DNA from: Vibrio algarum
GTDB taxonomy: Bacteria > Pseudomonadota > Gammaproteobacteria > Enterobacterales > Vibrionaceae
Reading direction: 5' to 3'
NCBI RefSeq assembly: GCF_028204155.1
Contig: NZ_JAQLOI010000001.1
Location: 1,240,001-1,304,000 of the forward strand
DNA: 64,000 bases
Under the pieces are notes generated by a model, which worked only from the letters and a program-made list of their open reading frames with translations, did no database searches and was not told the origin of the DNA. Positions 8,492 through 17,783 of the stretch are shown here, one piece after another. The position numbers and the translations under genes are program-made. Position 1 is the first letter of the stretch. Each line of letters starts with the position of its first letter.

Positions 8492-8952
8492 GTGCGATCC
8501 TTCATTTTCATTTCTTGTAGTTTTTCTTTGCTAGGTACATATACATTGAGTTGGCAATGAGCAATTTCGTTGCCTTGATGCTCGATTCTGCCACTAAAAA
8601 CCGCCATTCCATTATTTTCCATTATTTGTTCCGCGTAGACATCAAGAATTGAGCCTTCGGAAAACTGGTCGACAGACACATTGTAGCGACGACTTCCCAA
8701 TAGAAAACCAATAGGTGAGTCATCACCTTTTAGGCTTGCGTGATAGCCAGACCAAGCGGATATGGATTGAGCCATAAATTCGATACCGACATAGGCTGGA
8801 ATTGAACGAGACTCTGGGTTAAAAAACAAGTTACTTTCTTTTACGGTTACTCTGCAGTGAATGCTCTCTTTTTCAATGCTAACGGCTTCGTCCACGAATA
8901 TCATGGGCGTTGCGTGTGGTACTAGCGTTTCAATTGGTGGTAATTTATTCAT
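8488..8952 (-). CDS. apeP: Hotdog-fold 3-hydroxyacyl-ACP dehydratase (ApeP)
   Basis: A hotdog-fold dehydratase-like protein of 154 residues from the ATG at 8952 (MNKLPPIETLVPHATPMI). The frame stays open upstream to 8997, but that extension lies inside apeO and has no family-like sequence. The conserved Ape-type N-terminal PHATPMIFVDEAV and the central helix with YVGIEFMAQSISAWSGYHA are visible. It should dehydrate 3-hydroxyacyl-ACP intermediates together with ApeI. It overlaps apeO by 8 bp and apeQ by 4 bp. Confidence 0.8.
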   Translation of the reverse strand: MNKLPPIETLVPHATPMIFVDEAVSIEKESIHCRVTVKESNLFFNPESRSIPAYVGIEFMAQSISAWSGYHASLKGDDSPIGFLLGSRRYNVSVDQFSEGSILDVYAEQIMENNGMAVFSGRIEHQGNEIAHCQLNVYVPSKEKLQEMKMKDRT

Positions 8953-10138
8953 TCGCGTACCCAAAAATAAGGCTGATATTGTTCCCACCAAAGGCAAAAG
9001 AGTTGCTTAATATTGCTTTTTTTGGTGCTAAATATTGGTGTTCTTCGATCAGTTGGATAGGTAAATCATCATGTTCACCATCGTTAATTTGAATTGGAAG
9101 CTGCAAATTATAGGTTAAAATGTGCCAGCTTATTGCCGCTTCAACAGCGCTGGCGGCTCCTAGAGTATGACCAGTCAGAGGTTTAGTTGAACTGACGGGT
9201 ACATGGTCAAATACACGAGAAATCGCTTTACTTTCCATCGCATCATTTAGTGGGGTAGCAGTACCATGAGCATTGATATAGCCAATGTCACTTGCATCTA
9301 GCTGAGCGTCGTTTAACGCTTTTCCCATCGCTTCTATAGCGCCTATTCCTTCAGGGTGTGGTGCTGAAATATGATGTGCATCAGAACTATCACCAGCGCC
9401 TAAAAGTGCAACTTTTGAATCGGTCTCTTCTCTTGAAAGGAGCATGAATGCGGCAGCTTCACCAATATTGATGCCATCTCTGTTTTTACTAAAGGGGTTA
9501 CAATGTGTCGTTGAAAGGGCATCTAAGCATCGAAAACCGTTAAGAGTGAGCTTACATAATGAGTCAACACCTCCTACGATGACAGCATCAACTAGGTTTG
9601 CTTTTAGCATTCTTTTGGCGGATAAAAAAACGCGACCACTTGAAGAGCACGCTGTCGATATTGCATAGCAGGGCCCTTCAAGGCTGAAATATTCGGAGAC
9701 AAACTCTGCAGGATTGCCCAATTCTTGTTTGCTATAGTGGTATTCAGCAGGAAACGAACCAGATTTGAATAGGGTATCTAATGCACTTTCACCGTCAGAG
9801 ATACCGGACGTGCTGGTTCCGATAATAACAGCCACTCTTTCATTGCCATAAGTTTCAATAGCTCTAATTACATCATCATGTATCTGCGTCAAAGCGGAAA
9901 GCGCCAGACGGTTATTACGGCTATTAAAATGTTTAAGGTGCTTTGGTAGTTCAGGTAATGCATCATTCACTTTACCTACTACCGTAGAGCAACCGTCATT
10001 GAGGACATTGTCCACAACCACCATGTCAGGTGACTTATTATCTAAGAGCCTTTTGTGTATCTCTTGTTGGCTTTTGCCTAGTGCGGAATGAAAACCGCAG
10101 GCTTGGATATAAATAGGGTATTGTTTACTTATAGTCAT
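8945..10138 (-). CDS. apeO: Beta-ketoacyl-ACP synthase, elongating (ApeO)
   Basis: The 397-residue ketosynthase has the complete triad: Cys164 (STACSSSG), His291 (INAHGTATPLND) and His324 (LTGHTLGAAS). In the characterised APE system ApeO is the elongating ketosynthase that pairs with the chain-length-factor-like ApeC. Here apeC is the first gene of the operon and apeO is near its end. There is a 20-bp gap to apeN upstream. Confidence 0.85.
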   Translation of the reverse strand: MTISKQYPIYIQACGFHSALGKSQQEIHKRLLDNKSPDMVVVDNVLNDGCSTVVGKVNDALPELPKHLKHFNSRNNRLALSALTQIHDDVIRAIETYGNERVAVIIGTSTSGISDGESALDTLFKSGSFPAEYHYSKQELGNPAEFVSEYFSLEGPCYAISTACSSSGRVFLSAKRMLKANLVDAVIVGGVDSLCKLTLNGFRCLDALSTTHCNPFSKNRDGINIGEAAAFMLLSREETDSKVALLGAGDSSDAHHISAPHPEGIGAIEAMGKALNDAQLDASDIGYINAHGTATPLNDAMESKAISRVFDHVPVSSTKPLTGHTLGAASAVEAAISWHILTYNLQLPIQINDGEHDDLPIQLIEEHQYLAPKKAILSNSFAFGGNNISLIFGYANE

Positions 10139-10158
10139 TTTCTGTCTTTAAAGCCAAG

Positions 10159-10764
10159 CTATTTAGTTGTATTTGATAACGATAACGTCTGAATGGTGAT
10201 TTGATAATTGGAGATGGTGTTTTGCATATGAATATCTCCTGACAATTTATCTTTATTAGTATACTGAATAATAACGACTTTTTTTCCTTCATTATCAAAT
10301 AACGTACGTTGGCTAGGTGTTTCGGTAAGTTGCCAACCGATATCTGCTAGTTTAACTTGCCATACTTCTTCAGGCCATAGCGTTATCATAAGATAAAATA
10401 ATACTTGTTTCGGGTCTGGTAGGGATGCACCTAACCCAGAGAGTACTTCGGTCTCAATATTGTCTTCTGTATATTCGAGGCTAAGGATACGAGTCCCCCA
10501 AGATGAAAAACCGGCCAGTTTAACAGCGTGCTCATTAACTTCTAATACAACAGGTAATTGATGGTTTTTTTCATTCCATGTGGCTGTAATTAATTGGTTC
10601 ACCGTGATGATTTGTTGCAGATCTTTGGGCAGAGGCAGTTGAACAGTCGTTTTGGGGGCTATTTCCACAAAGGTGCTTGGTTGAGTTTGCAGCGATGTAC
10701 AACCTAATAGGCTTATCAATAGACAGATAAGTAGGGTGAGCTTACTTGCAGGAAAACAGGTCAT
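10159..10764 (-). CDS. apeN: APE-locus lipoprotein, DUF3261-like (ApeN)
   Basis: The 201-residue protein has a signal peptide and lipobox LLGC at about residues 19-22, so it is predicted to be a membrane-anchored lipoprotein. The rest is a mostly beta-rich domain with no catalytic motif that I recognise. Lipoproteins in this position of APE clusters are thought to help deliver or hold the pigment at the outer membrane together with the LolA-like and MMPL proteins. Its ATG overlaps the stop of the repaired apeM frame (ATGA). Confidence 0.7.
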   Translation of the reverse strand: MTCFPASKLTLLICLLISLLGCTSLQTQPSTFVEIAPKTTVQLPLPKDLQQIITVNQLITATWNEKNHQLPVVLEVNEHAVKLAGFSSWGTRILSLEYTEDNIETEVLSGLGASLPDPKQVLFYLMITLWPEEVWQVKLADIGWQLTETPSQRTLFDNEGKKVVIIQYTNKDKLSGDIHMQNTISNYQITIQTLSLSNTTK

Positions 10765-13096
10765 TCTTTACCCTCTGTGTTTGTGCTCATGGCAATTGGA
10801 GCAAGTAACCATGCGACAAAAATACCGGTTAGTACCGTTATGCCAAAACTGTGTATAGCGTGAGTGTTACTCATGGCAAGAAGACCGAACGAAAGGATCG
10901 TTGTCATGGCCGATAACGTAATAGCTAACAAGGTGCTTTTATGGTGCCTAGGTTGAGAAAAAACAAGGTATAATCGATACCGATCCCTAGTATGAGTGCA
11001 AGTGCTAATAAGTTAAATAGGTTAAGTGGTGAGCCAGTTAAACTTGTTATCGCTAAGGCGCAGATCGAGGCGATAATTGGCGGGGTTACCATTTTACATG
11101 CTTGCCTGAAGGTAAACCGCCAACCTAAAATAAACCAAATAGCCACTAAAGCGGCAAGCAGTAATTCAGTTACTTTAATTCGGTACTCGCCGAATAGCGT
11201 CGATATTTCATCTGTTTTATCTAAATACCGGATGTCGTCTCTAGCCTTTACTTTGTTTTTTATCTCTGGAGCGCGGGTTACTTTTTTAAGAACGACAATG
11301 GAGTAACTTTCATTATCAATGTCACCTAACCAAAGAAAGCGAGTAGGTTTTGAACTATTCGACTGTAGATAATCATCGACAGAAATAGGTATAAAAGCGT
11401 CTTCTAAAATGGGCTGTTGCTTAAGTTGTATTGCCTTTTGTAATTCGATTGCTTGAGATTGATAAAGCGATGTTACTAGGCCAAAATTCGATTTTTGTTG
11501 CGCGATACTTGGTAAGTATTGAGTAATATTTTGGTAGCCGGATAAAAGCTCTTGATCAACCCAAGCATCAAGTTCCAGGTTCAAATCCTGCAGCTTATCT
11601 AACAAAGCTTGTTCATTACTGGCGGATACGAGTAACATTTGTTGACTAGAATCGACACCGGAAAGCTGTTCAATTTTTTGTTCTACTAGTTTGAGTGCCA
11701 TTGGCGCGGCTTGTAGTTGGCGAACGTCATCGTTATAGCGAGTTTGAGAAAGAAATACGCAACCAGTGATGAGCATTAAACTAGGAAATACAATTTTAAA
11801 CGATTTTGATTGCCACAATGATAACCATTTGTGCGATAAATCTTCAGCGGGAAGTCGGCGCTGTTTAGGTGGTTGCTTAGCTAATTTAGGGTACCAAACT
11901 ACGACAGTAATGTAAGCGCCTGTTAAGCCAATGGCTGAAAACAGAGCCAATTGCTGTAATCCGGGAAATGGAGCAATTAGCAGGCCCAAGTAGCCAACTA
12001 AGCTCGTGATCAAACCCAGTGTAATCGCACCAAATATCTTTTTGAGCGCTCGATGTGAATTCCATGACTTCCCTGCAGCCAATCTTTCTGTCAGGTAGTG
12101 AAAGGAATAATCAATTGAAACACCAATCAGGCTCGTGCCAAATACCAAGCTAAATAAATGAATTTTGTCAAATATCAATAAGCAACCAGCAAATGCCGCG
12201 ATGAACCCACAACTAATAGAAAGCAAAGATAATGCAAGCGGAAGAGAGCTTCTATAAACCATCAATAATAAAACGATAACACCCACTAACGACCCTAGCC
12301 CAATGGTGCTTATTTCAGATTTTGCACTTTGGGTGCCGTAAGCCGCATAGAAAACAACGCCAGTGTGCATCACCTCAACGCTATAGTGCTGGGTTAGTTC
12401 TTGTTCAATATCATCTAACTTGGTGAGTTGGGCTTGAACAGTCAGATTATAAGGTGAACCAGCAAGTTCGGCCGCAATCAGAACGTAGTGTTTATTTCCG
12501 GCACTTTTACTTAGATATCCCTTGTCCAACTGGAAATCACCGGACAGAGCAGAGAGAGAGGTTAAGTAATCACGGAAAAGTAAGAATGGGTCATTTGATA
12601 GTTCTTGTCCGGTGACACCCGAAAAAGGGTTGTAGACGGATTGCAGTACATATTGTGTCTGAAGGCTAGTAGAGGAGGCTAGCCTCGCTCTTTGGGTGTC
12701 AGTCAATAATTGAAACCGTTTAGGATAATAAAAAGTAGCCCAGGCTTGCTGATCAGACTCCGAGATTTTGCCAGTAATGTCCGAAAACATGTCGAGGGTT
12801 GTTAGCTCATTTTCAAACTGTTCGGCCGCATCGATTAGTTGAGCTTTGTCATTACCTTCCAGCAGAAAAATAACCTTGTTGCTCATTGATTCTGCTATTT
12901 TATCAAAGGCTTGCTGTGCAATGGGGTCTTGCTGGTTTTTAGGCAGTAAAGCAAGAATATTGGTTTCGATGGGAAGCGATTTATTAACAGCTAATTTTTG
13001 TGCTAGTACAGCGATGCAGCCAATCATGATGATCAGCCAGATGAGAGCGAGATTTCTGGATAAACCAGTGCTAGAACTGGAAAAGGGCACTTTCAT
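10761..13096 (-). pseudogene. apeM: MMPL/RND-type exporter (ApeM), frameshifted
   Basis: This is a predicted inner-membrane exporter. The uninterrupted frame gives 723 residues with two MMPL-like halves: many membrane segments, a large periplasmic loop after the first, and GTSLIGVSIDYSFHYL and LGIGIDYTLFF as paired TM4-like motifs. The frame ends prematurely at 10925. Adding one base to the A6 run at 10958-10963 (T6 on the coding strand) changes LNLGTIKAPC-stop into SQPRHKSTLLAITLSAM... That continues through two more membrane segments to a stop at 10761, exactly overlapping the apeN start. The repaired length is 778 residues, as expected for the family. Transport of the polyene or its lipid conjugate is the likely role. 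Confidence 0.8.
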
Positions 13097-13682
13097 CAGG
13101 GGTCAGGTTTTCTGGCTGTTCAGTTTGTTTGCTAAATAGAATGGTTGTTTTGTCTCCACGAAGCTCCGTTAGTTCTATCTGGTCAACGTATTGTTCACCA
13201 GAAATACTTATGCTACTGAAGACGGAATTTAGAGGCGCTTTATTGGGTGTTAACATTAAAGTCCAATCGTTGTTCTTTTCGCTAAATTCTGATGTAAATT
13301 GTTGGTCAAGCTGTTGAGCGTTGCCGTCGAATAGTGAAAGGAATATGTGACTGAAATAAAACGCCATTGGATTCTCTTTTTCAGTCATTACCTGCGCTGG
13401 TTGATTCCCTATTTTCTGGCTAAGCTTTTCGTCGGTGAGAATAAGATTCACCGGAAAAGGTGCCGTTTGCTGCCAAAGTAATCCGCTCTCTTTATGGATA
13501 ATGAAATGACCGGATGACGTCAGTGGTTGACTGAACATTTCCATTGTTCTTCGTTGTTCAAAATCCCCTCGCACAATGCTCTGTGAAGCAAGTAATGCTT
13601 GGATTTCTTGTAGGCTTTTTGCTTGCAATAATGGTGAAAAAAGTAGCAAAAGCAAGACGGTCGCAGTGAGACGATTAATCAT
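13071..13682 (-). CDS. apeL: LolA-like outer-membrane lipoprotein carrier (ApeL)
   Basis: The 203-residue protein has a clear signal peptide (MINRLTATVLLLLLFSPLLQ then AK), so it is periplasmic. The sequence after it (SIVRGDFEQRRTMEMFSQ, SGHFIIHKESGLLWQQ) follows the LolA-related pattern. It probably carries a hydrophobic APE intermediate or conjugate across the periplasm, working with ApeM and ApeN. Its 3' end overlaps the apeM start by 26 bp. Confidence 0.75.
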   Translation of the reverse strand: MINRLTATVLLLLLFSPLLQAKSLQEIQALLASQSIVRGDFEQRRTMEMFSQPLTSSGHFIIHKESGLLWQQTAPFPVNLILTDEKLSQKIGNQPAQVMTEKENPMAFYFSHIFLSLFDGNAQQLDQQFTSEFSEKNNDWTLMLTPNKAPLNSVFSSISISGEQYVDQIELTELRGDKTTILFSKQTEQPENLTPDESALFQF

Positions 13683-14169
13683 TCAGTTCTCCGTATTTAT
13701 GCCATTGCTCCACTTTATCAGTGAATAGCTTAGGAGAAACAAAGCACATTTCTTGAGTCGCCATATCTACAGCAACTTGCATGGTATGCGCCTTTGTCAT
13801 TCGTTCTCCCGTGTTGTTGTCGTAGATAATGTAATCCACTCTTAAGCGGTGTTCCCACTCGGTCAATTTGGCGGTAACACGAATCTCATGATCAAAAGGG
13901 ATCGCCTTTATATATTTAACCCGAGTATCAATAATTGGCCACATATAGCCAGATGCATTCATATCCAGATAACTGTAATTAATTTTTGCCATTAGGTTAT
14001 GTCGAGCTTGTTCAAAAAACCGAAAGTAGTTGCCATGGTAGACAACGCCCATTGGGTCGGCATCTTGAAATAGAGGCTTGATAATAATTTCAGCGTTTAA
14101 TGAATAAGTTGCGTGTAATTCGCTGGCAATGCCTGTTTCATCGGTATTGTTTCGAGTACTCATCGTCAT
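13675..14169 (-). CDS. apeK: Acyl thioesterase, 4HBT/YbgC-like (ApeK)
   Basis: A hotdog-fold thioesterase of 164 residues. The 4HBT signature with a catalytic Asp is present in FQDADPMGVVYHGNYFRFFE. I start it at the ATG at 14169 because AAGGATAAGT precedes it at good spacing, although the frame is open to 14193 inside the lyase gene. It should hydrolyse acyl-ACP or acyl-CoA thioesters and release or proofread the polyene chain. It overlaps apeL by 8 bp. Confidence 0.8.
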   Translation of the reverse strand: MTMSTRNNTDETGIASELHATYSLNAEIIIKPLFQDADPMGVVYHGNYFRFFEQARHNLMAKINYSYLDMNASGYMWPIIDTRVKYIKAIPFDHEIRVTAKLTEWEHRLRVDYIIYDNNTGERMTKAHTMQVAVDMATQEMCFVSPKLFTDKVEQWHKYGELND

Positions 14170-14177
14170 ACTTATCC

Positions 14178-15722
14178 TTAATACAGCGTCCAATGTTGCT
14201 GCTGAATAAATGCCATGAATTTACGAAGGTCACCTTCTAATGGTCGATCTTCATTAACGAACTCAAACTCACTAAGAATATCGGACTGCATCTGTTTTAG
14301 AGCGCCACTCATATGATGTTCATCTAACTCATCTTGTCGTTTGCGTAGTTCTATCGCTTGGGTAGCAGCAAGCAGTGATGCAGAAGCAACTTGTTCGGTC
14401 AATTCTAATATTCGTAAACAATCACGGGCAGCGATGGTACCCATACTCACTTTATCTTGATTATGACATTCGGTTGAACGGGAAAACACACTCGCTGGCA
14501 TAGTGTGTTTGAGCGCCTCTGCTGTCCACGCTGATATCGCAATTTGTACCGCTTTGAAGCCGTGATTGATTGGTTTTCTCTCACCTTGTGCGCCAGTTAG
14601 ATTGAAAGGTAAACCATTATTGAACTTATAGTCCATTAGTTGAGCCATTTGACGATCGAGTAGATCGGCTAAATTGGCAATAGCGGTCTTTAATGTATCC
14701 ATTGCCATGGCAATATGGCCACCATAGAAATGACCACCATGTAGGACTCGTTCATTTTCACCATCAATAATCGGGTTGTCATTCGCACTGTTGAGCTCGT
14801 TCTCAATCATCTGGCGTAACCACGGCAAGCTGTCTTGTAGGGCCCCGATAACATGTGGAGCACAACGAAGAGAGTAACGGTCTTGTAGACGGTCACTATT
14901 CCGAGGTGGGCGTTCGGCTTGTAAATCACTGCGTAACCAGCTGGCTATTTGTTGTTGCCCCGGATGTGGTTTGACTGAAAATAGCGCCTCGTCGAAATGA
15001 AAATCGTTGCCTTGCATACCGACGGAAACCATTGCAGTAATTCGAGTCGTTAGCTGAGCGAGATATTCTGCTCTTTTATATGCAATGCAGGCTAGAGCTG
15101 TCATTACTGAAGTACCATTCATTAACGCCAAACCTTCTTTAGGTTTGAGTTTTATCGGGTCTATATTCAGTTCACGGAATACTTCTGCTGTTGGGCGAAT
15201 TTCACCTTTATAAAAAACTTCACGTTCGCCAATTAGCGCAGCCGCTAAATAAGACAGAGGTGTAAGGTCTCCACTTGCACCGACAGAGCCCTCTTGAGGA
15301 ATACGAGGAGAGATGTCCTCATTAATTAAGGTGATGATCTGATTTAACAAGTCGAGAGAAACACCAGACACCCCTTGAGAGAGAGAACATAATCGAGTCG
15401 CTAATACCGCTCTTGCTTGTTCTTTAGAGAAAATTTCACCCATCCCACATCCGTGGAATCGCGTGAGATGCAAAGGTAGTTCATCGACTAATTCTGCTGG
15501 AATGGCAACGGTGCAGGAATCTCCGTAACCTGTAGTGACGCCATAAATAACGCCTTCTTCTTTTAACAACCGTTCAAGGAACGCGACGCCTCTATTTATT
15601 TTTCCGGTAAAAGCATCCGAATCATTCAGATGGGCTTTTGCGCCTTGAGAAATGGCAACAACGTCCTCTATGGTAAGACGGTCTAATCCAAACTGAATTC
15701 TGTTTTGAGCTGTGTTAGTCAT
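14178..15722 (-). CDS. Aromatic amino acid ammonia-lyase, HAL/TAL family
   Basis: A 514-residue member of the MIO-dependent lyase family. The cofactor-forming triad Ala149-Ser150-Gly151 lies in GSVGASGDLTPLSY, and the catalytic Tyr60 in VIYGVTTGYG. The substrate-selectivity pair reads Phe89-His90 (LTRFHGCGMG), not the Ser-His of true histidine ammonia-lyases. The operon context (overlap with apeJ and an 8-bp gap to apeK, no hutU/I/G genes) argues against histidine catabolism. Its likely role is to make an aromatic acid, probably 4-coumarate from tyrosine, as the polyene starter. Substrate choice is inference, and histidine ammonia-lyase is the label an automatic pipeline would probably give. 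Confidence 0.85.
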   Translation of the reverse strand: MTNTAQNRIQFGLDRLTIEDVVAISQGAKAHLNDSDAFTGKINRGVAFLERLLKEEGVIYGVTTGYGDSCTVAIPAELVDELPLHLTRFHGCGMGEIFSKEQARAVLATRLCSLSQGVSGVSLDLLNQIITLINEDISPRIPQEGSVGASGDLTPLSYLAAALIGEREVFYKGEIRPTAEVFRELNIDPIKLKPKEGLALMNGTSVMTALACIAYKRAEYLAQLTTRITAMVSVGMQGNDFHFDEALFSVKPHPGQQQIASWLRSDLQAERPPRNSDRLQDRYSLRCAPHVIGALQDSLPWLRQMIENELNSANDNPIIDGENERVLHGGHFYGGHIAMAMDTLKTAIANLADLLDRQMAQLMDYKFNNGLPFNLTGAQGERKPINHGFKAVQIAISAWTAEALKHTMPASVFSRSTECHNQDKVSMGTIAARDCLRILELTEQVASASLLAATQAIELRKRQDELDEHHMSGALKQMQSDILSEFEFVNEDRPLEGDLRKFMAFIQQQHWTLY

Positions 15723-17393
15723 TATTGTTGTCGCTTAATTTCCAAAAATTAAAAAAATTATACCACTGCAATGGTGCGTTCATAGTGTGGTGCTCTAGCC
15801 GATCCGCGTAGTCTTGTACTAGTTCTTGTAGTGCTTCTTCACGTTTGCCTCTGGGCAATATAATCTTGTCTCTAAACGCTTCGAAATAGACATTGAAATA
15901 AGGTTGTTGTTTACTTTCATCGCGTAAGCCAAACAGTAAGAATACAGGCGCTTTTAATACCGATGCAAGCACGAAAGGGCCTTGTGGAAAGGGTGCCGGT
16001 TTACCTAAAAAATTTGCCCAGACAACCCGTTTTTCTTTGGTTACAGAGGTTCTGTCGCCGACTATTACAATCCATTCACCCTGTTCAATTTTTTGTTGTA
16101 GGCTAATTGCCGTATCGGGGCCCATTTCTTTTACTTCAATCAAGTTCAAATTAGAACTAGGATTAACGGCTTTGAGCATGGAATTAAATTTTTCGGCGTG
16201 CTCGGTAAATACCAGTGCATTTATCTTAATGTGTTTATGTTTTCGACTCATCGCCCGGCAAAGTTCAATATTACCTAGATGCGAGCCCAAAAGGACGATA
16301 CCTTGTTTTTCTTTGATGATATCGTCAAAGAGCTCCGAGCCAGAAACCGCTAAATCTTTATAAGGAATATCGCCTTTCCATGCGGCAAGTTTATCTAATA
16401 TCGTCTGTCCAAAAGAGAGAAGATGCCTATAGGCGGTGAGATTTTTTGGTGTAGATATCCCCTTGTTCAGGCTGTGAGCTTTAAGTTGAGCTAAGTATTG
16501 TTCAGACGATTTTCTAGCATCGCTACCAGTGAGATAGTAGTAACTCATAACCATTCGTAAAATCAGGTTGAATATTGGGCGGCCGAAGAATGAATAGATA
16601 GCGAGCAACAATTTTATGCCAATTAAGGTTCCACGTTCCGAAGTTGTGGACCAATGAGATTGAATTTTACGCTTACGAGATAACAGTTTCGGAATTCTTG
16701 GTAGCATCCCGAAGAAAAGCTTGGTATGCATTGTACTAATTTTCACATTATCCCAAAGTGCATCAAAGTGCGAAATTCCTCCTTCAGGGTAGATAACACG
16801 CGTCTCTACGAAATTGAATGACACCCCTTCCCAGAACATACGTACCATGATTTCCGTGTCGAAATCCATACGTTTTCCAATCGAATATTTGGTTAGCACT
16901 TGCACGGTTCTTTCTACTGGATAAGCACGAAATCCGCACATGCTATCTTGAATTTCAAACGATAAGGTTTCTATCCAGACCCATACGTGAGTGACATATC
17001 GGCCATAGAGCCTTGATTTAGGAACTGAGTCGTCATAAATAGGTTTACCGGAAATAACGTTAGTGGGATTTTTCTGGGACGTTGCGATAAGCTCAGGGAG
17101 GGCTTCAATATCGTGTTGCCCGTCAGCGTCAATCTGAATGGCGTGAGAATATCCAAGTGCATTGGCAGCTTCGATACCTGCCATGACAGCACCCCTTTCC
17201 CCTGATTTTCGGGCAGTATAATAAGGGTGACATCACTTTCAATCGCTTGTTCTTGCAATGTTACTTTGGTTTTTTGCTCACTCCCATCATCGATTAAGAT
17301 AATGTGCATATTATGGATACGAAGTGACTGCACAACTTTAGCGACGGTTGAACCGTGGTTATAGCAAGGAATTAGAAAGCAAGCATTGTACAT
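15715..17393 (-). pseudogene. apeJ: GT2 glycosyltransferase / LPLAT acyltransferase fusion (ApeJ), frameshifted
   Basis: The 5' frame begins MYNACFLIPCYNHGSTVAKV, a family-2 glycosyltransferase start with IILIDDGS, but runs out of homology after PENQGKG. Adding one base to the C4 run at 17192-17195 (coding strand GGGG) gives GKGGAVMAGIEAANALGY and continues with IQIDADGQHD, the GT2 DxD region. The second half (from about residue 300 of the repaired 559) is a lauroyl-acyltransferase-like domain: GSHLGNIELCRAMSRKH and a central WIVIVGDRTSV. Such two-domain proteins occur in APE clusters and are expected to attach a sugar or acyl lipid to the polyene. Confidence 0.8.
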
Positions 17394-17394
17394 A

Positions 17395-17760
17395 TTATTC
17401 CTTGCGTCCTAGTTTAATTTTGCCTGTTGAATGAGTTGTGGTTTGAGCTGATGTATAAGTAAATTGAAGCTTACCTTTTGTTTCGTCCCAATTAATCTGC
17501 AAGTTAACAATAGCCTCTGGCAAGATGGGTTCTTGAAACTTAATGACTTCCATTCCAATGAAAGGCAGAGATAAGTTGAGGTAATACTCCGCATAATAAA
17601 GAACCCAATCTATCTGAGTTACCCCTGGTAACAGAGGGAATGTAGGAAAATGACCTTCAAAATCTTGAATATCACGGTCCACTTTTAATGCTAACGTCAC
17701 GCTATGGTTTTCTATTACGTGTGACAAGACTTGGGGTTTTCTTTTCATCATTATATTCAC
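17395..17760 (-). CDS. apeI: FabA/FabZ-like 3-hydroxyacyl-ACP dehydratase (ApeI)
   Basis: A short hotdog protein of 121 residues with the FabZ-type active-site region FEGHFPTFPLLPGVTQIDW, His37 being the probable catalytic residue. It should dehydrate the growing 3-hydroxy-polyenoyl-ACP. The first possible start is a GTG at 17760. ATG codons at 17751 and 17748 are equally possible, as no strong ribosome site decides between them. It is separated from apeJ by one base. Confidence 0.82.
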   Translation of the reverse strand: MNIMMKRKPQVLSHVIENHSVTLALKVDRDIQDFEGHFPTFPLLPGVTQIDWVLYYAEYYLNLSLPFIGMEVIKFQEPILPEAIVNLQINWDETKGKLQFTYTSAQTTTHSTGKIKLGRKE

Positions 17761-17783
17761 GGTTCTAAAGTGAGTTCTAAACC

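Noticed and set aside
14178..15722. Histidine catabolism gene hutH
   Set aside because: No hutU, hutI, hutG or hutC neighbours are present. The gene lies in tight junction with ape genes, and the selectivity pair is Phe-His rather than Ser-His.
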